A DNA stretch of 64,000 nucleotides. Source: Polyangiaceae bacterium (lineage in GTDB: Bacteria > Myxococcota_A > Polyangia > Polyangiales > Polyangiaceae). Below the pieces are notes generated by a model that saw nothing but the letters and a program-made list of their open reading frames with translations, made no database searches and was not told the origin of the DNA. Location: the NCBI GenBank assembly GCA_013361525.1, contig JABFXY010000054.1, positions 29,489-93,488 of the forward strand. Reading direction: 5' to 3'. Each line of letters opens with the position of its first letter. Within the stretch, counting starts at the first letter, position 1. The translations under genes were made by a program, and so were the position numbers. Positions 8,798 through 18,415 of this stretch are shown piece after piece.

Positions 8798-8936
8798 GGC
8801 GCACACCTTAATGCTGAGCGCGCTCGGTTGCTCCGATGAAAAAAAGAGCACCGTCCCGCGCGTTGCACGATCGCTTGCTTCGGATAGCCTTTGCTGTGGT
8901 GCTGCGCGGCCTTCTGCGCGGCTCCAACGAGGACAC

Positions 8937-9617
8937 GTGGAGATTCTTTTCGTTCGCCACGGGCAACCCGAATGGGCCCGAGGTGATGCGCCGCAGATGG
9001 ATCCGGGGCTGACCGAGGTCGGCGTTCGTCAAGCTGCCCTCGTCGCGGAGCGGCTCGGCACGCGCGGGGCGGGGGAGATCGTGACGTCGCCCGCCAAGCG
9101 CGCCCGCGAGACGGCGGCGCCGTTCGCGAGCCGTCTCGGCGTCGAGCCTGCCGTGGTCGACGACCTGCTCGAGCTGCGCTTGCCGGATTGGACGAACCTC
9201 TCGCTGATGGAGGTCGCGAGCAAGTTTCGCGAGGCGCGGGCACGTGAGCCGCACGCTTGGTGGGACGGCATGCCGGGCGGCGAGAGCTTCCGCGCTTTCG
9301 CGCAGCGTGTCCGCGCGGGCATGCTCCAAATGTTGGCCGCTCGCGGCATCCGCCTCGTCGACGAAGAGCACGCGCCGATCTTCTCGGTCGAAAAAGATCT
9401 CGGCCGCGTCGTCGTCTTCGGCCATGGCGGCACCAACACGGTCGCGATGACCGTGCTGCTGGGTATGCCGTGCGTCCCCTGGGAGTGGGAGCGCTGCGCG
9501 CTCGGCCACGCGGGTTTCCTTCGTCTCAAAGCCGTTCCTCTCGGGAAGGGTCACATCTTCAGCCTTCGTTCCTTCAACGACCTCGAGCACCTGCCACGCG
9601 ACCTTCGCACGATATGA
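8937..9617 (+). CDS. Histidine phosphatase superfamily protein
   Basis: 226 aa from the GTG at 8937, with GAGGA just upstream. Catalytic motif FVRHGQPEW at residues 5-13, TSPAKRARETA as the Arg-containing second motif, and GHGG carrying the second His near residue 165. Substrate unknown. The stop overlaps the ATG of the DUF3108 lipoprotein gene (ATGA), so the two are coupled. Confidence 0.87.
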   Translation: MEILFVRHGQPEWARGDAPQMDPGLTEVGVRQAALVAERLGTRGAGEIVTSPAKRARETAAPFASRLGVEPAVVDDLLELRLPDWTNLSLMEVASKFREARAREPHAWWDGMPGGESFRAFAQRVRAGMLQMLAARGIRLVDEEHAPIFSVEKDLGRVVVFGHGGTNTVAMTVLLGMPCVPWEWERCALGHAGFLRLKAVPLGKGHIFSLRSFNDLEHLPRDLRTI

Positions 9618-10720
9618 AAAGCACCAGCCGTTTGGGGTGCGCGCCTTGGGCGCGAAGTCTGCGCCGTCCATTCACCTTGGCCGGATGCGCCGTGGTCGCG
9701 CTCGCGGCCTCGGGTTGTCAGTTCTTCTTCCCGATGCCGACCGAGCCGGACTTCGAGATGGAGGCTCCGGCCACCAACGCCGTCCGCACGACCGGCGTAC
9801 CGTTCGAGGAAGGCGAGGTCATCGAAGCGCGGGTCTTCGTCGAAGACGTCGCGGCCGGCAGCGTCACGTTGAAGGTCGGAAAGAAGTGCATGGCCGACGG
9901 CAAGCTCGCGTTGCCGGTCAGCGCCGAGGGGCAGATGGGCGGGCTCCTCTCCTTCTTCGGATCCGGCTCGGCCGACACGTTTGCGCTCATCGATCTCGAC
10001 GCGAGCACGCCGCTCGAAGCGAAGTGGGACCTCGAGGTCGACGACAAGCGGACGTTCCTTCAGCTCGACTACTCGTCGGGTCGCTACCGCATGCATCAGC
10101 TGCGCGAGCTCCCGCACAAGCGGCCTGCGAACTCGTACAAGCGCGTCGATCTCAAGACCGAGCAGACGCCGCACGACGGTCACTCGCTCCTCGGTTACCT
10201 GCGCCGCTGGGAGCCGCCCGAGGGGACGCGAGGGTTTCTCTACCTGGTGCTCGGACGAAACCTGCTCCGCACCGACGTGACGTTCACCGGGCGCGAGCGG
10301 CTGAAGACGGGGCTCGGTGAGCGTCAAGCCGTCCGAATCGACGGCGTCGCGACGCGGGTGCTCGAAAAGACGCTCGAGCCGTCGACGAGCCACCCGTCGA
10401 GGCCGTTCACGCTTTGGCTCACCGACGACGCCGAGCGCGTTCCGCTGCGGCTCGTGGTCGGGACGGAGCTCGCGGAGCTGACGGTCGATCTCACGAAGCA
10501 CTCGAAGGTGGCCGTCCCCGCCGGGGAGCCGACGGAGTGCCTCGATCGTGTGGACAAACACGCGCTCGCGAAGGCGCGCGGCCCGCGAAAGAAAGGCGTC
10601 AAGCGCACCGCCAGGCAGGATGCAACTCGCCAAGAAACGACCCACCAGGACGAATCGATCGCACCCATCTTCGACGCCGCGAGCATCGAGCCCGCCGACG
10701 GTTCCATCGACAAGCCCTAA
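9614..10720 (+). CDS. DUF3108 lipoprotein
   Basis: 368 aa. The signal peptide ends in LAASGC. From about residue 60 the protein fits the DUF3108 pattern: a 'GEVIEARVFVEDVAAGSVTL' type opening, RTDVTFTGRERLKTG in the middle, and TLWLTDDAERVPLRLVVG near residue 290, a signature of this outer-membrane-associated beta-sandwich family. The C-terminal tail is basic and low complexity. It is coupled to the upstream phosphatase by a 4-bp overlap. Role unknown. Confidence 0.78.
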   Translation: MKSTSRLGCAPWARSLRRPFTLAGCAVVALAASGCQFFFPMPTEPDFEMEAPATNAVRTTGVPFEEGEVIEARVFVEDVAAGSVTLKVGKKCMADGKLALPVSAEGQMGGLLSFFGSGSADTFALIDLDASTPLEAKWDLEVDDKRTFLQLDYSSGRYRMHQLRELPHKRPANSYKRVDLKTEQTPHDGHSLLGYLRRWEPPEGTRGFLYLVLGRNLLRTDVTFTGRERLKTGLGERQAVRIDGVATRVLEKTLEPSTSHPSRPFTLWLTDDAERVPLRLVVGTELAELTVDLTKHSKVAVPAGEPTECLDRVDKHALAKARGPRKKGVKRTARQDATRQETTHQDESIAPIFDAASIEPADGSIDKP

Positions 10721-10770
10721 TCGGCTTCGGCGCGTCCACGAACGCGCGTTGTGATCTATTCTGGTTGGCC

Positions 10771-11982
10771 GTGCTTCGCCCCGAGCTCTTGATCGGCTTC
10801 GACGCGATCGTCGCTATCGAGGATGCGTGGCGTGGTCTGTACGAGCGATCCGGTGCGAGCTTTTCGATGAGCCCGACGTGGCTCTCGGCGTGGTGGCGCG
10901 CGATGCACGACGCGCCCGTCGATCCGTTCGGCAAGCGCACCGGGTTCGGCGTCGGGCTCCGCGACGAACAGGGCGAGCTGCGCGGGCTCGCTTTGTTTTG
11001 CAGGCGCTGGGCGCGAGTCGCAGCCGTGCCGCGGTTGCGTCTCGACATCCTCGGGTCCGGCGAGCCGAAGGCCGACGAGGTCTGCACCGACTACGCGACG
11101 GTGCTCGCCGCGCCGGAGGATCGCGACGACGTCGCGCGCGGGCTGGTTGCCGCGCTCCTCGGAAACGGCGCGCTCCGTTGGGACGACGTCGTCCTGCCGA
11201 TGATGAGGCGGGACGATCCGATGTTGGATGCGCTCGTGCGCGCGTTCGTGCGCCGCGGGTTGGACGTCGATCTCGCGCGAACGGGCACCTCGACCATGGC
11301 GACGCTTCGGCCCACCTTCGACGCGTACCTCGCGTCGCTCCCGAAGAAGCACCGCTACGCGATAAAGCGCAGCGTCTCGGACTTCGAATCGTGGGCGGCA
11401 GGGCTCGGCGGCCACACCTTCGAGCGCGTCGATCGACCCGCGGATCTCCCGCGCGGTCTCGAGACGCTGATTGCGCTGCACGCCGCTCGATGGGGCGCTT
11501 CGCACCTCTTCACGAGCCGCCGTTTTCATCGGTTTCACGAGGAGGTCACGCGCAGCATGATCGAGGGTGTCGACGCCAAGCTCGATCTCTGGATCCTCCG
11601 CGCGGGCGAGCGTCCGGTTGCTGCGCTCTACAACATCGCCGCCGGACGAACCGTCAGCAACTACCAGGCGGGCCGCGTGATGGATCTTCCGCGTGGAATC
11701 AAGCCCGGCATCGTCGCCAACGTGTACGCGTTGAAGCAAGCGATCGCCGACGGTTTTACGGAGTACGACTTCTTGCCCGGAGAAGCTCTCTACAAGCACC
11801 AGCTCGGCAACGCCGAGCTCCCCGTCGTCACGCTGCGCGTCTCGCGCAGCGACGCGCGCGCCGTGGGCCTCGACTTGTTGACGAGCGTCGTTCGTCGGGC
11901 GGCCTGGTCGATAGACAGCGCCCCGCGTCGCAGCCGCGGAGACGTCCCGCCCACCCACGAAGCGAGCGCCGGGGGTGACTAG
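10771..11982 (+). CDS. FemAB/BcsL-like GNAT acyltransferase
   Basis: 403 aa from the GTG at 10771. It has the CelD/BcsL (Acetyltransf_6) layout: SMSPTWLSAWWRAM near the N-terminus, YAIKRSVSDFESW in the middle, and a C-terminal GNAT half with NIAAGRTVSNYQAG, LPRGIKPGIVANVYALKQAI and EYDFLPGEALYKHQLG. This family transfers acyl groups to sugars or peptides in envelope polysaccharide or lipid synthesis. No polysaccharide genes adjoin it here, so substrate is open. A compact terminator hairpin follows its stop. Confidence 0.83.
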   Translation: MLRPELLIGFDAIVAIEDAWRGLYERSGASFSMSPTWLSAWWRAMHDAPVDPFGKRTGFGVGLRDEQGELRGLALFCRRWARVAAVPRLRLDILGSGEPKADEVCTDYATVLAAPEDRDDVARGLVAALLGNGALRWDDVVLPMMRRDDPMLDALVRAFVRRGLDVDLARTGTSTMATLRPTFDAYLASLPKKHRYAIKRSVSDFESWAAGLGGHTFERVDRPADLPRGLETLIALHAARWGASHLFTSRRFHRFHEEVTRSMIEGVDAKLDLWILRAGERPVAALYNIAAGRTVSNYQAGRVMDLPRGIKPGIVANVYALKQAIADGFTEYDFLPGEALYKHQLGNAELPVVTLRVSRSDARAVGLDLLTSVVRRAAWSIDSAPRRSRGDVPPTHEASAGGD

Positions 11983-11983
11983 T

Positions 11984-11998
11984 CCGCCCGAAGGGCGG
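11984..11998 (+). terminator. Compact hairpin after the GNAT gene
   Basis: Perfect stem CCGCCC (11984-11989) / GGGCGG (11993-11998) with a GAA loop, two bases after the TAG stop at 11982. Confidence 0.55.
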
Positions 11999-12012
11999 CC
12001 AAGTGACAATGA

Positions 12013-12120
12013 AGGGGCTGTTCAGACTTCCGCGTTCGGCTCGGCGTTCGGCCCGGCCTTCACTTGCGCGCGTCAGCGCGGGCCGGGCCGAATGCGGAGC
12101 CGAAACTTGGGACAGCCCCT
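12013..12120. repeat. 108-bp imperfect inverted repeat
   Basis: The ends AGGGGCTGT and ACAGCCCCT are complementary, and the arms continue with paired blocks (TTCGGCTC / GAGCCGAA-type, TTCGGCCCGGCC / GGCCGGGCCGAA) around a central GCGCGCGTCAGCGCG-like core. It lies between convergent genes, with the stop codon of the small gene at 12119 inside its right end. It could be a bidirectional terminator or a miniature palindromic element; I saw no second copy in this window. Confidence 0.7.
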
Positions 12121-12298
12121 AGAAGCGGCGACGTCCGAACCCGGGAGCCGGACCGAGCCTCAGCGCGGGGAGCTCGGTGCTCGGCGTGATCGACCTCACG
12201 TAGACGACCGTGATGTCGTCGTCATCATCGCCGCGCAGCTCGTCGGCAGGGACGGTCTCACGCTCTTCGATCTCTCTCGTACGTTCTTCGTTCTTCAT
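12119..12298 (-). CDS. Small acidic-then-basic protein, unknown
   Basis: 59 aa from the ATG at 12298, preceded by a strong GGAGGA ribosome site 5 bp away. The first half is charged (ERTREIEERETVPADELRG), then DDDDD, a hydrophobic ITVVYV strand, and a Pro/Gly/Arg-rich tail ending PAPGFGRRRF. No family recognised. The layout (acidic leader-like part, short C-terminal part) loosely resembles a peptide precursor, but no modification enzymes are nearby. Its stop lies in the end of the 108-bp inverted repeat. Confidence 0.5.
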   Translation of the reverse strand: MKNEERTREIEERETVPADELRGDDDDDITVVYVRSITPSTELPALRLGPAPGFGRRRF

Positions 12299-12430
12299 GA
12301 CGATCCTCCAGCGGATCGCCGCAGGTCGTCTAAAGCCCCAAAAGTTTGAGCAGCAACGATTGTTCGTTCTGAGGCTCGAACGGCTGAGAGCTGAGGTGCC
12401 GACGCCGCGCAAGGCTGCGTCGCGTCCACC

Positions 12431-13810
12431 TCAGTAGAACAAGAACGGCCACCAATTGAGCATCGGCCCGCCTTCGGCGTCCGTCGCCTGGTTGCCGCGT
12501 CCGGGCATGCTCTGGCCCATGTAGACCATCCACCCGCCGCCGCAGTCACCGTGCTCGGCCTCGTACGCCTCGGTGAGCGCCGACGTAAAGGTCGTGGTCG
12601 CGTCCTCACCGTTCGGGCCGCCGCCGAGCCCGTAACCTTCGCAGCTCGAGAGCGCCTGTATCGACGAGTAATAGTCGTATTGCGACCGCGCGTTCGCGGG
12701 AAAATGCACGTTGCCGCAAGCTGCGCCCCAACCCGCCACATCGAACGGATCGCCGGGCCACAGCGCGGCGCTGACCATTCTGTCAGCCGCAGGACGCTCG
12801 ACGCAGAGCCCCGGATCGTACGAGCATGCATAGAGATCGGGCGATGAAAGCCCGAAGCGCGTGTCGAGGTCGAACCCATAAAAGCGCGTCGCATTGTCGC
12901 GAAGATAGGGGATCGAAAACCGGAGGTTCTCTTGCGCGTGTCCGGCTGCGTGTGTGCCGCAGCCCACGCCGCGCGTCTTGTTGATCTCCTGCATTCGCAC
13001 GCTCACCGAGCACGTCACGCGGTGTGACGGGTCGTAATAACAACCGTTGGTGCAATCGTTGAAGCTGCCGGCAACGGGCTCGAGGTCTTCGTCGTAGACC
13101 TGCACGTGGCTCTGGTTTTCGTAAATGTTTCGCACGCCGGACTCGGCCGAGATCCAGAGCTCGTTCACGAGGCCGCGTTCGAAGAGCTCGCACATCGTGA
13201 GAAACTCGCCGGGTGCGTCGGGGTCTTCGTAGCCGAGGCGCGGCGCGAACCCTTCGGTGAAGAGCTCGCCGACGTCCCAGCCATTGGGCGTCTCCGGCGG
13301 CCAGAAGTCGGGATAGGCGGCGCCGCTCGGGTCGCGCAGGTCGACGACTTTGTCGATCTGATATTGGAGGAACGGCTCGGCGTTCGGATCCGAATATCCG
13401 TGGTAGCGGCTGCCTTCCGCGAATGCCGCGACCAGCCCCGGCAAGAGCTCCTCGATCGATTGGATCTCGGTCTCGGGCTTGTTCACGACCTCCAGCACGA
13501 GGACGCGCGGCTCGATCCGCACGAGCTCTGCGTGGTGCTCGCGAAGCCACGGATGCGAGTTATTGGGCGCCATCCCGTTCGGCCACACGAGCTCTTCGCT
13601 CCCGCCCGAGCCGCCCTCACCGGTGCCTCCGGCTCCGCCGGTGTCGGTGCCACCGCCGCCATCGGCGTTTTGGCCACCTCCTCCATTCGTCGCCGCGCCA
13701 CCCGTCTGACCCGTCGGTTGGTCGTCCCCCGAATCGGAGCACCCCGCGAGGGCCGCGAACGATGTGGAAACGAAGAGTGCGGCGGCCCACCGCAGCGGTG
13801 CGCGAAGCAT
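12431..13810 (-). CDS. Lipoprotein with Gly-rich linker, unknown function
   Basis: 459 aa. The lipobox is AALAGC (Cys about residue 24), followed by a Gly/Thr/Asp-rich linker to about residue 72. The large C-terminal domain has several Cys pairs (DCTNGCYYDPS, VGCGTHAAGH, YACSYDPGLC, ACGNVHF) and aromatic-rich stretches (WWPFLFY at the end), typical of an exported disulfide-bonded domain. The segment GCGTHAAGHAQEN has closely spaced His residues that could bind metal. No family recognised; expected at the outer membrane. Confidence 0.75.
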   Translation of the reverse strand: MLRAPLRWAAALFVSTSFAALAGCSDSGDDQPTGQTGGAATNGGGGQNADGGGGTDTGGAGGTGEGGSGGSEELVWPNGMAPNNSHPWLREHHAELVRIEPRVLVLEVVNKPETEIQSIEELLPGLVAAFAEGSRYHGYSDPNAEPFLQYQIDKVVDLRDPSGAAYPDFWPPETPNGWDVGELFTEGFAPRLGYEDPDAPGEFLTMCELFERGLVNELWISAESGVRNIYENQSHVQVYDEDLEPVAGSFNDCTNGCYYDPSHRVTCSVSVRMQEINKTRGVGCGTHAAGHAQENLRFSIPYLRDNATRFYGFDLDTRFGLSSPDLYACSYDPGLCVERPAADRMVSAALWPGDPFDVAGWGAACGNVHFPANARSQYDYYSSIQALSSCEGYGLGGGPNGEDATTTFTSALTEAYEAEHGDCGGGWMVYMGQSMPGRGNQATDAEGGPMLNWWPFLFY

Positions 13811-13886
13811 GGACGACGGATATCAGAGGCCGTCCCGGAACCGAAGCTGGCAGGCATCCCCGGCGTGCGGTAGGCCGTTCACTTCT

Positions 13887-16800
13887 ATGGAGCCCTTGCT
13901 CGGCGAAGCGGACGAGGCGCTGCTGGCATCGTTCAGCGAACCGGTCCGCGTGTGGTTTCGCCGGACCTTCGGCGCGCCGACGCGAGCGCAGCGGCTCGGC
14001 ATGGGGCCCATCGCCGCGCGCCGGTCGACGCTGCTGCTCGCGCCCACCGGAAGCGGCAAGACGCTCGCCGCATTTCTCTCGGCGATCGAGCGCGTGATGT
14101 TCGGACCCGATACGCGCGGTCTGAAGGTCGTGTACGTGTCACCGCTCAAAGCGCTCGCGGTCGACATCGAGCGCAACTTGCGCGCGCCTATCGCGGGCAT
14201 CGCCGCGGTCGCGCGCGAGCTCGGCGTTCCGTACCGCGAGCCGTCGGTGTTCGTGCGCTCGGGCGACACACGCGCGAAAGAGCGCGCAGGCTTCGTGCGC
14301 GTTGGTGCCGACGTCCTCATCACGACGCCGGAGTCGCTCTATCTGCTGCTCACGTCCGAGCCGTCGCGCCATTTCGTGACGGTCGAGACCGTGATCATCG
14401 ACGAGATCCATGTGCTCGCCGCGACGAAGCGCGGAAGCCACCTATGGCTGTCCCTCGAGCGGCTCGAGGCCCTGCGATCGGCGTCTCTGCCGCCCCTCGT
14501 CCGCATCGGTTTGACGGCGACGGTGCGGCCGCTCGAGCCCGTCGCGCGCGTGCTCGCCGGCTATTCCGAGCCCGGTTCTCCGCGGCCCGTGGAAATCGTC
14601 GACGCCGGGACACGCCGCGCCGTCGAGCTGAAGGTCGAGGTCCCGGTCGAGGATCTTCGGACCCTCTCCAACAAGGACAAAGACACCGGCCCGAACGAGG
14701 CAGACGCCGACCGATCGATCTGGCCGAGCCTCTACCCGCGCATCGTCGAGCTCATCCGCGCGCACACGACGACGCTCGTGTTCGTGAACAACCGGCGGCT
14801 CGCCGAGCGTCTTTCGGCCGCGATCAACGAGTCGGCCGGTGAAGAGCTCGCGCTCGCGCACCACGGATCGATCGCGCACGATCGACGGGTCGAGATCGAA
14901 GCGCGGCTCAAGGCGGGGACGATCCCCGCCATCATCGCGACGAGCTCGCTCGAGCTCGGGATCGACATGGGCGCCATCGACCTGGTCGTTCAGATCGAGG
15001 CGCCGCCCACCGTCGCCGCGGGGCTTCAGCGCGTCGGTCGCGCCGGTCATCGCGCGTCGGCCGTCTCGAAGGGTGTCGTGTTTCCGAAGTTTCGCGCGGA
15101 CCTCCTTGCCTGCGTCGCGACCGCGCGTGCGATGGAGGAGGGGCAGGTCGAATCGACGGCGATCCCCGAAAATCCCCTCGATGTGCTCGCGCAGCAGATC
15201 GTCGCAATCGTCTCGATGGGGACGATTCAGGCACCCGCGCTGTACGACCTCGTACGGCGCGCCGCGCCGTACGCGACGCTTCCGCAATCGGCGTTCGACG
15301 GTGTGCTCGACATGCTCTCGGGGCGTTATCCGTCGGACGAGTTCGCGGAGCTCCGGCCTCGCATCACGTGGGATCGCGTCTCCGGCAAGCTGACCGCGCG
15401 CATCGGCGCCAAGCGCATCGCGATCCTCAGCGGCGGGACGATTCCGGATCGAGGCCTTTTCGGCGTGTTTCTCGATACCAGCGGTGGACGAGCCATTCGC
15501 ATCGGCGAGCTCGACGAGGAAATGGTGTTCGAGTCGCGTATCGGCGAGGTGTTCCTCCTCGGCGCGTCGTCGTGGCGGATCACCGACATCACCCACGACC
15601 GTGTGCTGGCGCTCCCGGCTCCGGGCGAGCCCGGAAAGATGCCGTTTTGGCGCGGCGATCGGCCCGGTCGGCCCGCAGAGCTCGGTCGGCGGATCGGCGC
15701 GCTCGCGCGCACGATCGGATCGATGCCCGAAGACGGCGCTGTCGGTGAGCTGACCCGCGACGCGACGCTCGACGCGCGCGCGGCGAAGAACCTGGTTCGC
15801 TACGTCATCGATCAGAAGCAGGTGACGAAAGAGGTCCCGAGCGACGAGGTCGTCGTCGTGGAGCGCTTCATCGACGAGCTCGGTGATCAGCGGGTGTGCG
15901 TGTTGTGTCCGCTCGGCGCGAAGGTCCTCGCACCGTGGGCGATGGCCGTCTCCGCGCATCTGAAAGAGGACCTCGGCGTCGACCTCGACGTCATCTGGAG
16001 CGACGACGGGATCATTTTTCGCGTGGCCGACGTCGACAAGGCGCCTGAGCTCTCGGCATACATTCCGGCATCCGACGAGGTCGAGTCCCTCGTAATGAGG
16101 AGCCTGGACAAGACGGCGCTCTTCGCCTCTCGCTTTCGCGAGAACGCGGCGCGTGCGCTGCTTCTTCCGCGGCGCTCACCGGCCAAGCGGGTGCCGCTCT
16201 GGTCGCAGCGCAAACGCGCCGCCGATCTGCTCTCGGTTGCATCCCGTTATGGTGAGTTTCCAATCGTGCTCGAGACGTTCCGCGAGTGCCTCCGCGATGC
16301 GCTCGACATTCCGACGTTGGTCGAGCACCTCGAGCTCATCGAGGCCGGCAAGGTCCGCGTCGTTCGAGCGGAGTCTCGTGTTCCGTCGCCGTTCGCGAGC
16401 TCGCTGCTCTTTTCGTACGTGTCGAACTTCATGTACGAGGGCGATGCGCCGCTCGCCGAACGCCGCGCACAAGCGCTGAGCTTGGATCAAGATCGCCTGC
16501 GCGAGCTCCTCGGTGAGGTCGAGCTTCGGGAGTTGCTCGACGAAGACGCCATCGAGGAGACCGCCGCGCAGGTCTCGCACGTCCGCCGAACCATTGCGCA
16601 CGCCGACCACCTCCACGATTTGCTGTTGTCGCTCGGTGACATGTCCGACGCCGAGGTCGACGCGCGCGCGGCCCAGGATGTCGACACGCGTCCGCTCGCG
16701 GCGATGCTCGTGGAGGCGGGCCGCGCGATCCGGATCGTGATCGGCGGCGAAGCGCGTCTCGTCGCAGTCGAGGACGCCGCGCGTTATCGAGATGCGCTCG

Positions 16801-18359
16801 GGGTGAAGCTCCCGAAAGGCCTACCGCCGCAACTACTGGCCCGCGTTCCGAACGCGCTCGCAGGGCTCTTGGGGCGCTACGCGCGCACACACGGTCCGTT
16901 CACGATCGACGAAATCGCGCAGCGTTTCGGCCTCGGAGCCGACGTCGCGCGCGGCGCTTTGCTCGCGCTCGTCGGCAGCGGGCGTCTCGCGACGGGCAGC
17001 TTCTCCCCGTCGCGCGAAGCGGAAGAGTTCGTCGATGCCGACGTCCTCCGCACCATCAAACGCCGTAGCCTCGCGCGTCTTCGCAAAGCGGTCGAGCCCG
17101 TCCCTTCCGAGGCGTTTGCGCGTTTCTTGTCGTCGCACCACGGCATTGGTCGGCCCAGCGGCGGGCACGACGCGCTCCTCACCACGATCGAGCGCCTCGA
17201 GGGTCTCGCGCTGCCGGTGACGGTTTGGTTCGAGGACGTGCTCGTCGAACGGGTGCGCGACTTTGCGCCCTCGATGCTCGACGATTTGTGCGCCGCCGGC
17301 GAGATCGTGTGGCGCGGCGTGGAGCCCATCGGCCAGTCCGATGCACGCGTCTCGTTTCATCTCGCCGACCGCACTGCGCTCCTCATGCCTGCGCCTTCCG
17401 AGCCTACGCATACCCTCGCGCCTCGGGTCCTTCAGGTGCTCGAGTCGCGCGGCGCGGTGTTCTTCGACGATCTCGCGTCGCGCGTCGGCGCGTTCCCTCC
17501 CGATGTTCTCGCTGCGCTCTGGGATCTCGTCTTCGCCGGTCTCGTGACGAACGACACGACCGCGCCATTGCGATCGCTGTACCTCACACCTGCGGACGCC
17601 ATGCCCTCGCGTTCGCACCCACGCTTTCGATCGCGTCGCAAGCTGGTGCCCGGGAGCGAAGGCCGCTGGTCGCTCTTGCAAATCGCGCCGGCGCCTCCGC
17701 CGAGCGATACGGATCGCGGTGCAGCCGTCGTATCGGTGCTGCTCGATCGGCACGGCGTCCTCACGCGTGAATCGATGGGTGCGGAGTCGATCCAAGGCGG
17801 GTTCTCGACGGTGTATCCATTTCTTCGCGCGATGGAGGACGCGGGTCGATTGCGTCGCGGGTACTTCGTCGACGGCCTCGGCGCGGCGCAGTTCGCCCGC
17901 CCCGGGGTCGAGGAAGAGCTTCGCGCGTTTCGCGAGCCTCAGAGCGAGCACAGCGTCGTGCGCCTCTCCGCCGTCGATCCTGCGAACCCCTACGGCGCCG
18001 TGCTTCCTTGGCCGAAACAAGCAGGGGAGGGGAGCGACGCTGCGCGGCTCGCGCGCGCAGCGGGTGCACACGTCTTTCTGCTCGAGGGACGGCTCGTCGC
18101 GTACCTCACGCGCGGCGACCAAACCCTCGTGACCTTCCTCTCGCGTGAGGAGCCTTCGCGATCGAGCGACGCGCGCCTTCTCGCGAAGATCCTCGCCGCG
18201 AGCGTCGAGCACGGGGACAAGCGTGTTCTCACGCTGACCCGTATCGACGGCGACGACGCTGCCAAGAGCCCGCTCGCGCCCATTTTTCGCGATAGCGGGT
18301 TCACCGCGAGCGGCGGGGGGCTCATGGCCCGCCGTGAGGGAAGCTTCGCGCGCCGCTGA
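13887..18359 (+). CDS. lhr: Lhr-family superfamily 2 DNA helicase
   Basis: 1490 aa from the ATG at 13887. Two RecA-like helicase domains lie in the first ~480 residues: motif I APTGSGKT with Lys58, motif II DEIH in VIIDEIHVL near residue 170, motif III LTATVRP, and motif VI QRVGRAGHR near residue 380. The rest contains the Lhr winged-helix and beta-barrel core and a long C-terminal region ending near VHLEGRL-like winged-helix segments, matching the usual ~1500-aa 'long' Lhr. Lhr proteins translocate 3'-5' on ssDNA and unwind DNA-RNA hybrids in repair. It stands alone, divergent from the lipoprotein at 13810 by 76 bp. Confidence 0.93.
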   Translation: MEPLLGEADEALLASFSEPVRVWFRRTFGAPTRAQRLGMGPIAARRSTLLLAPTGSGKTLAAFLSAIERVMFGPDTRGLKVVYVSPLKALAVDIERNLRAPIAGIAAVARELGVPYREPSVFVRSGDTRAKERAGFVRVGADVLITTPESLYLLLTSEPSRHFVTVETVIIDEIHVLAATKRGSHLWLSLERLEALRSASLPPLVRIGLTATVRPLEPVARVLAGYSEPGSPRPVEIVDAGTRRAVELKVEVPVEDLRTLSNKDKDTGPNEADADRSIWPSLYPRIVELIRAHTTTLVFVNNRRLAERLSAAINESAGEELALAHHGSIAHDRRVEIEARLKAGTIPAIIATSSLELGIDMGAIDLVVQIEAPPTVAAGLQRVGRAGHRASAVSKGVVFPKFRADLLACVATARAMEEGQVESTAIPENPLDVLAQQIVAIVSMGTIQAPALYDLVRRAAPYATLPQSAFDGVLDMLSGRYPSDEFAELRPRITWDRVSGKLTARIGAKRIAILSGGTIPDRGLFGVFLDTSGGRAIRIGELDEEMVFESRIGEVFLLGASSWRITDITHDRVLALPAPGEPGKMPFWRGDRPGRPAELGRRIGALARTIGSMPEDGAVGELTRDATLDARAAKNLVRYVIDQKQVTKEVPSDEVVVVERFIDELGDQRVCVLCPLGAKVLAPWAMAVSAHLKEDLGVDLDVIWSDDGIIFRVADVDKAPELSAYIPASDEVESLVMRSLDKTALFASRFRENAARALLLPRRSPAKRVPLWSQRKRAADLLSVASRYGEFPIVLETFRECLRDALDIPTLVEHLELIEAGKVRVVRAESRVPSPFASSLLFSYVSNFMYEGDAPLAERRAQALSLDQDRLRELLGEVELRELLDEDAIEETAAQVSHVRRTIAHADHLHDLLLSLGDMSDAEVDARAAQDVDTRPLAAMLVEAGRAIRIVIGGEARLVAVEDAARYRDALGVKLPKGLPPQLLARVPNALAGLLGRYARTHGPFTIDEIAQRFGLGADVARGALLALVGSGRLATGSFSPSREAEEFVDADVLRTIKRRSLARLRKAVEPVPSEAFARFLSSHHGIGRPSGGHDALLTTIERLEGLALPVTVWFEDVLVERVRDFAPSMLDDLCAAGEIVWRGVEPIGQSDARVSFHLADRTALLMPAPSEPTHTLAPRVLQVLESRGAVFFDDLASRVGAFPPDVLAALWDLVFAGLVTNDTTAPLRSLYLTPADAMPSRSHPRFRSRRKLVPGSEGRWSLLQIAPAPPPSDTDRGAAVVSVLLDRHGVLTRESMGAESIQGGFSTVYPFLRAMEDAGRLRRGYFVDGLGAAQFARPGVEEELRAFREPQSEHSVVRLSAVDPANPYGAVLPWPKQAGEGSDAARLARAAGAHVFLLEGRLVAYLTRGDQTLVTFLSREEPSRSSDARLLAKILAASVEHGDKRVLTLTRIDGDDAAKSPLAPIFRDSGFTASGGGLMARREGSFARR

Positions 18360-18415
18360 CGCCGACAACCAGCTTCGGCCTCGAATGGGCGGCGCTTGTG
18401 TGTGACGCTTGCGCC

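Noticed and set aside
12119..12298. RiPP precursor call for the 59-aa protein
   Set aside because: No maturation enzyme, transporter or protease gene near it; the resemblance is only general.
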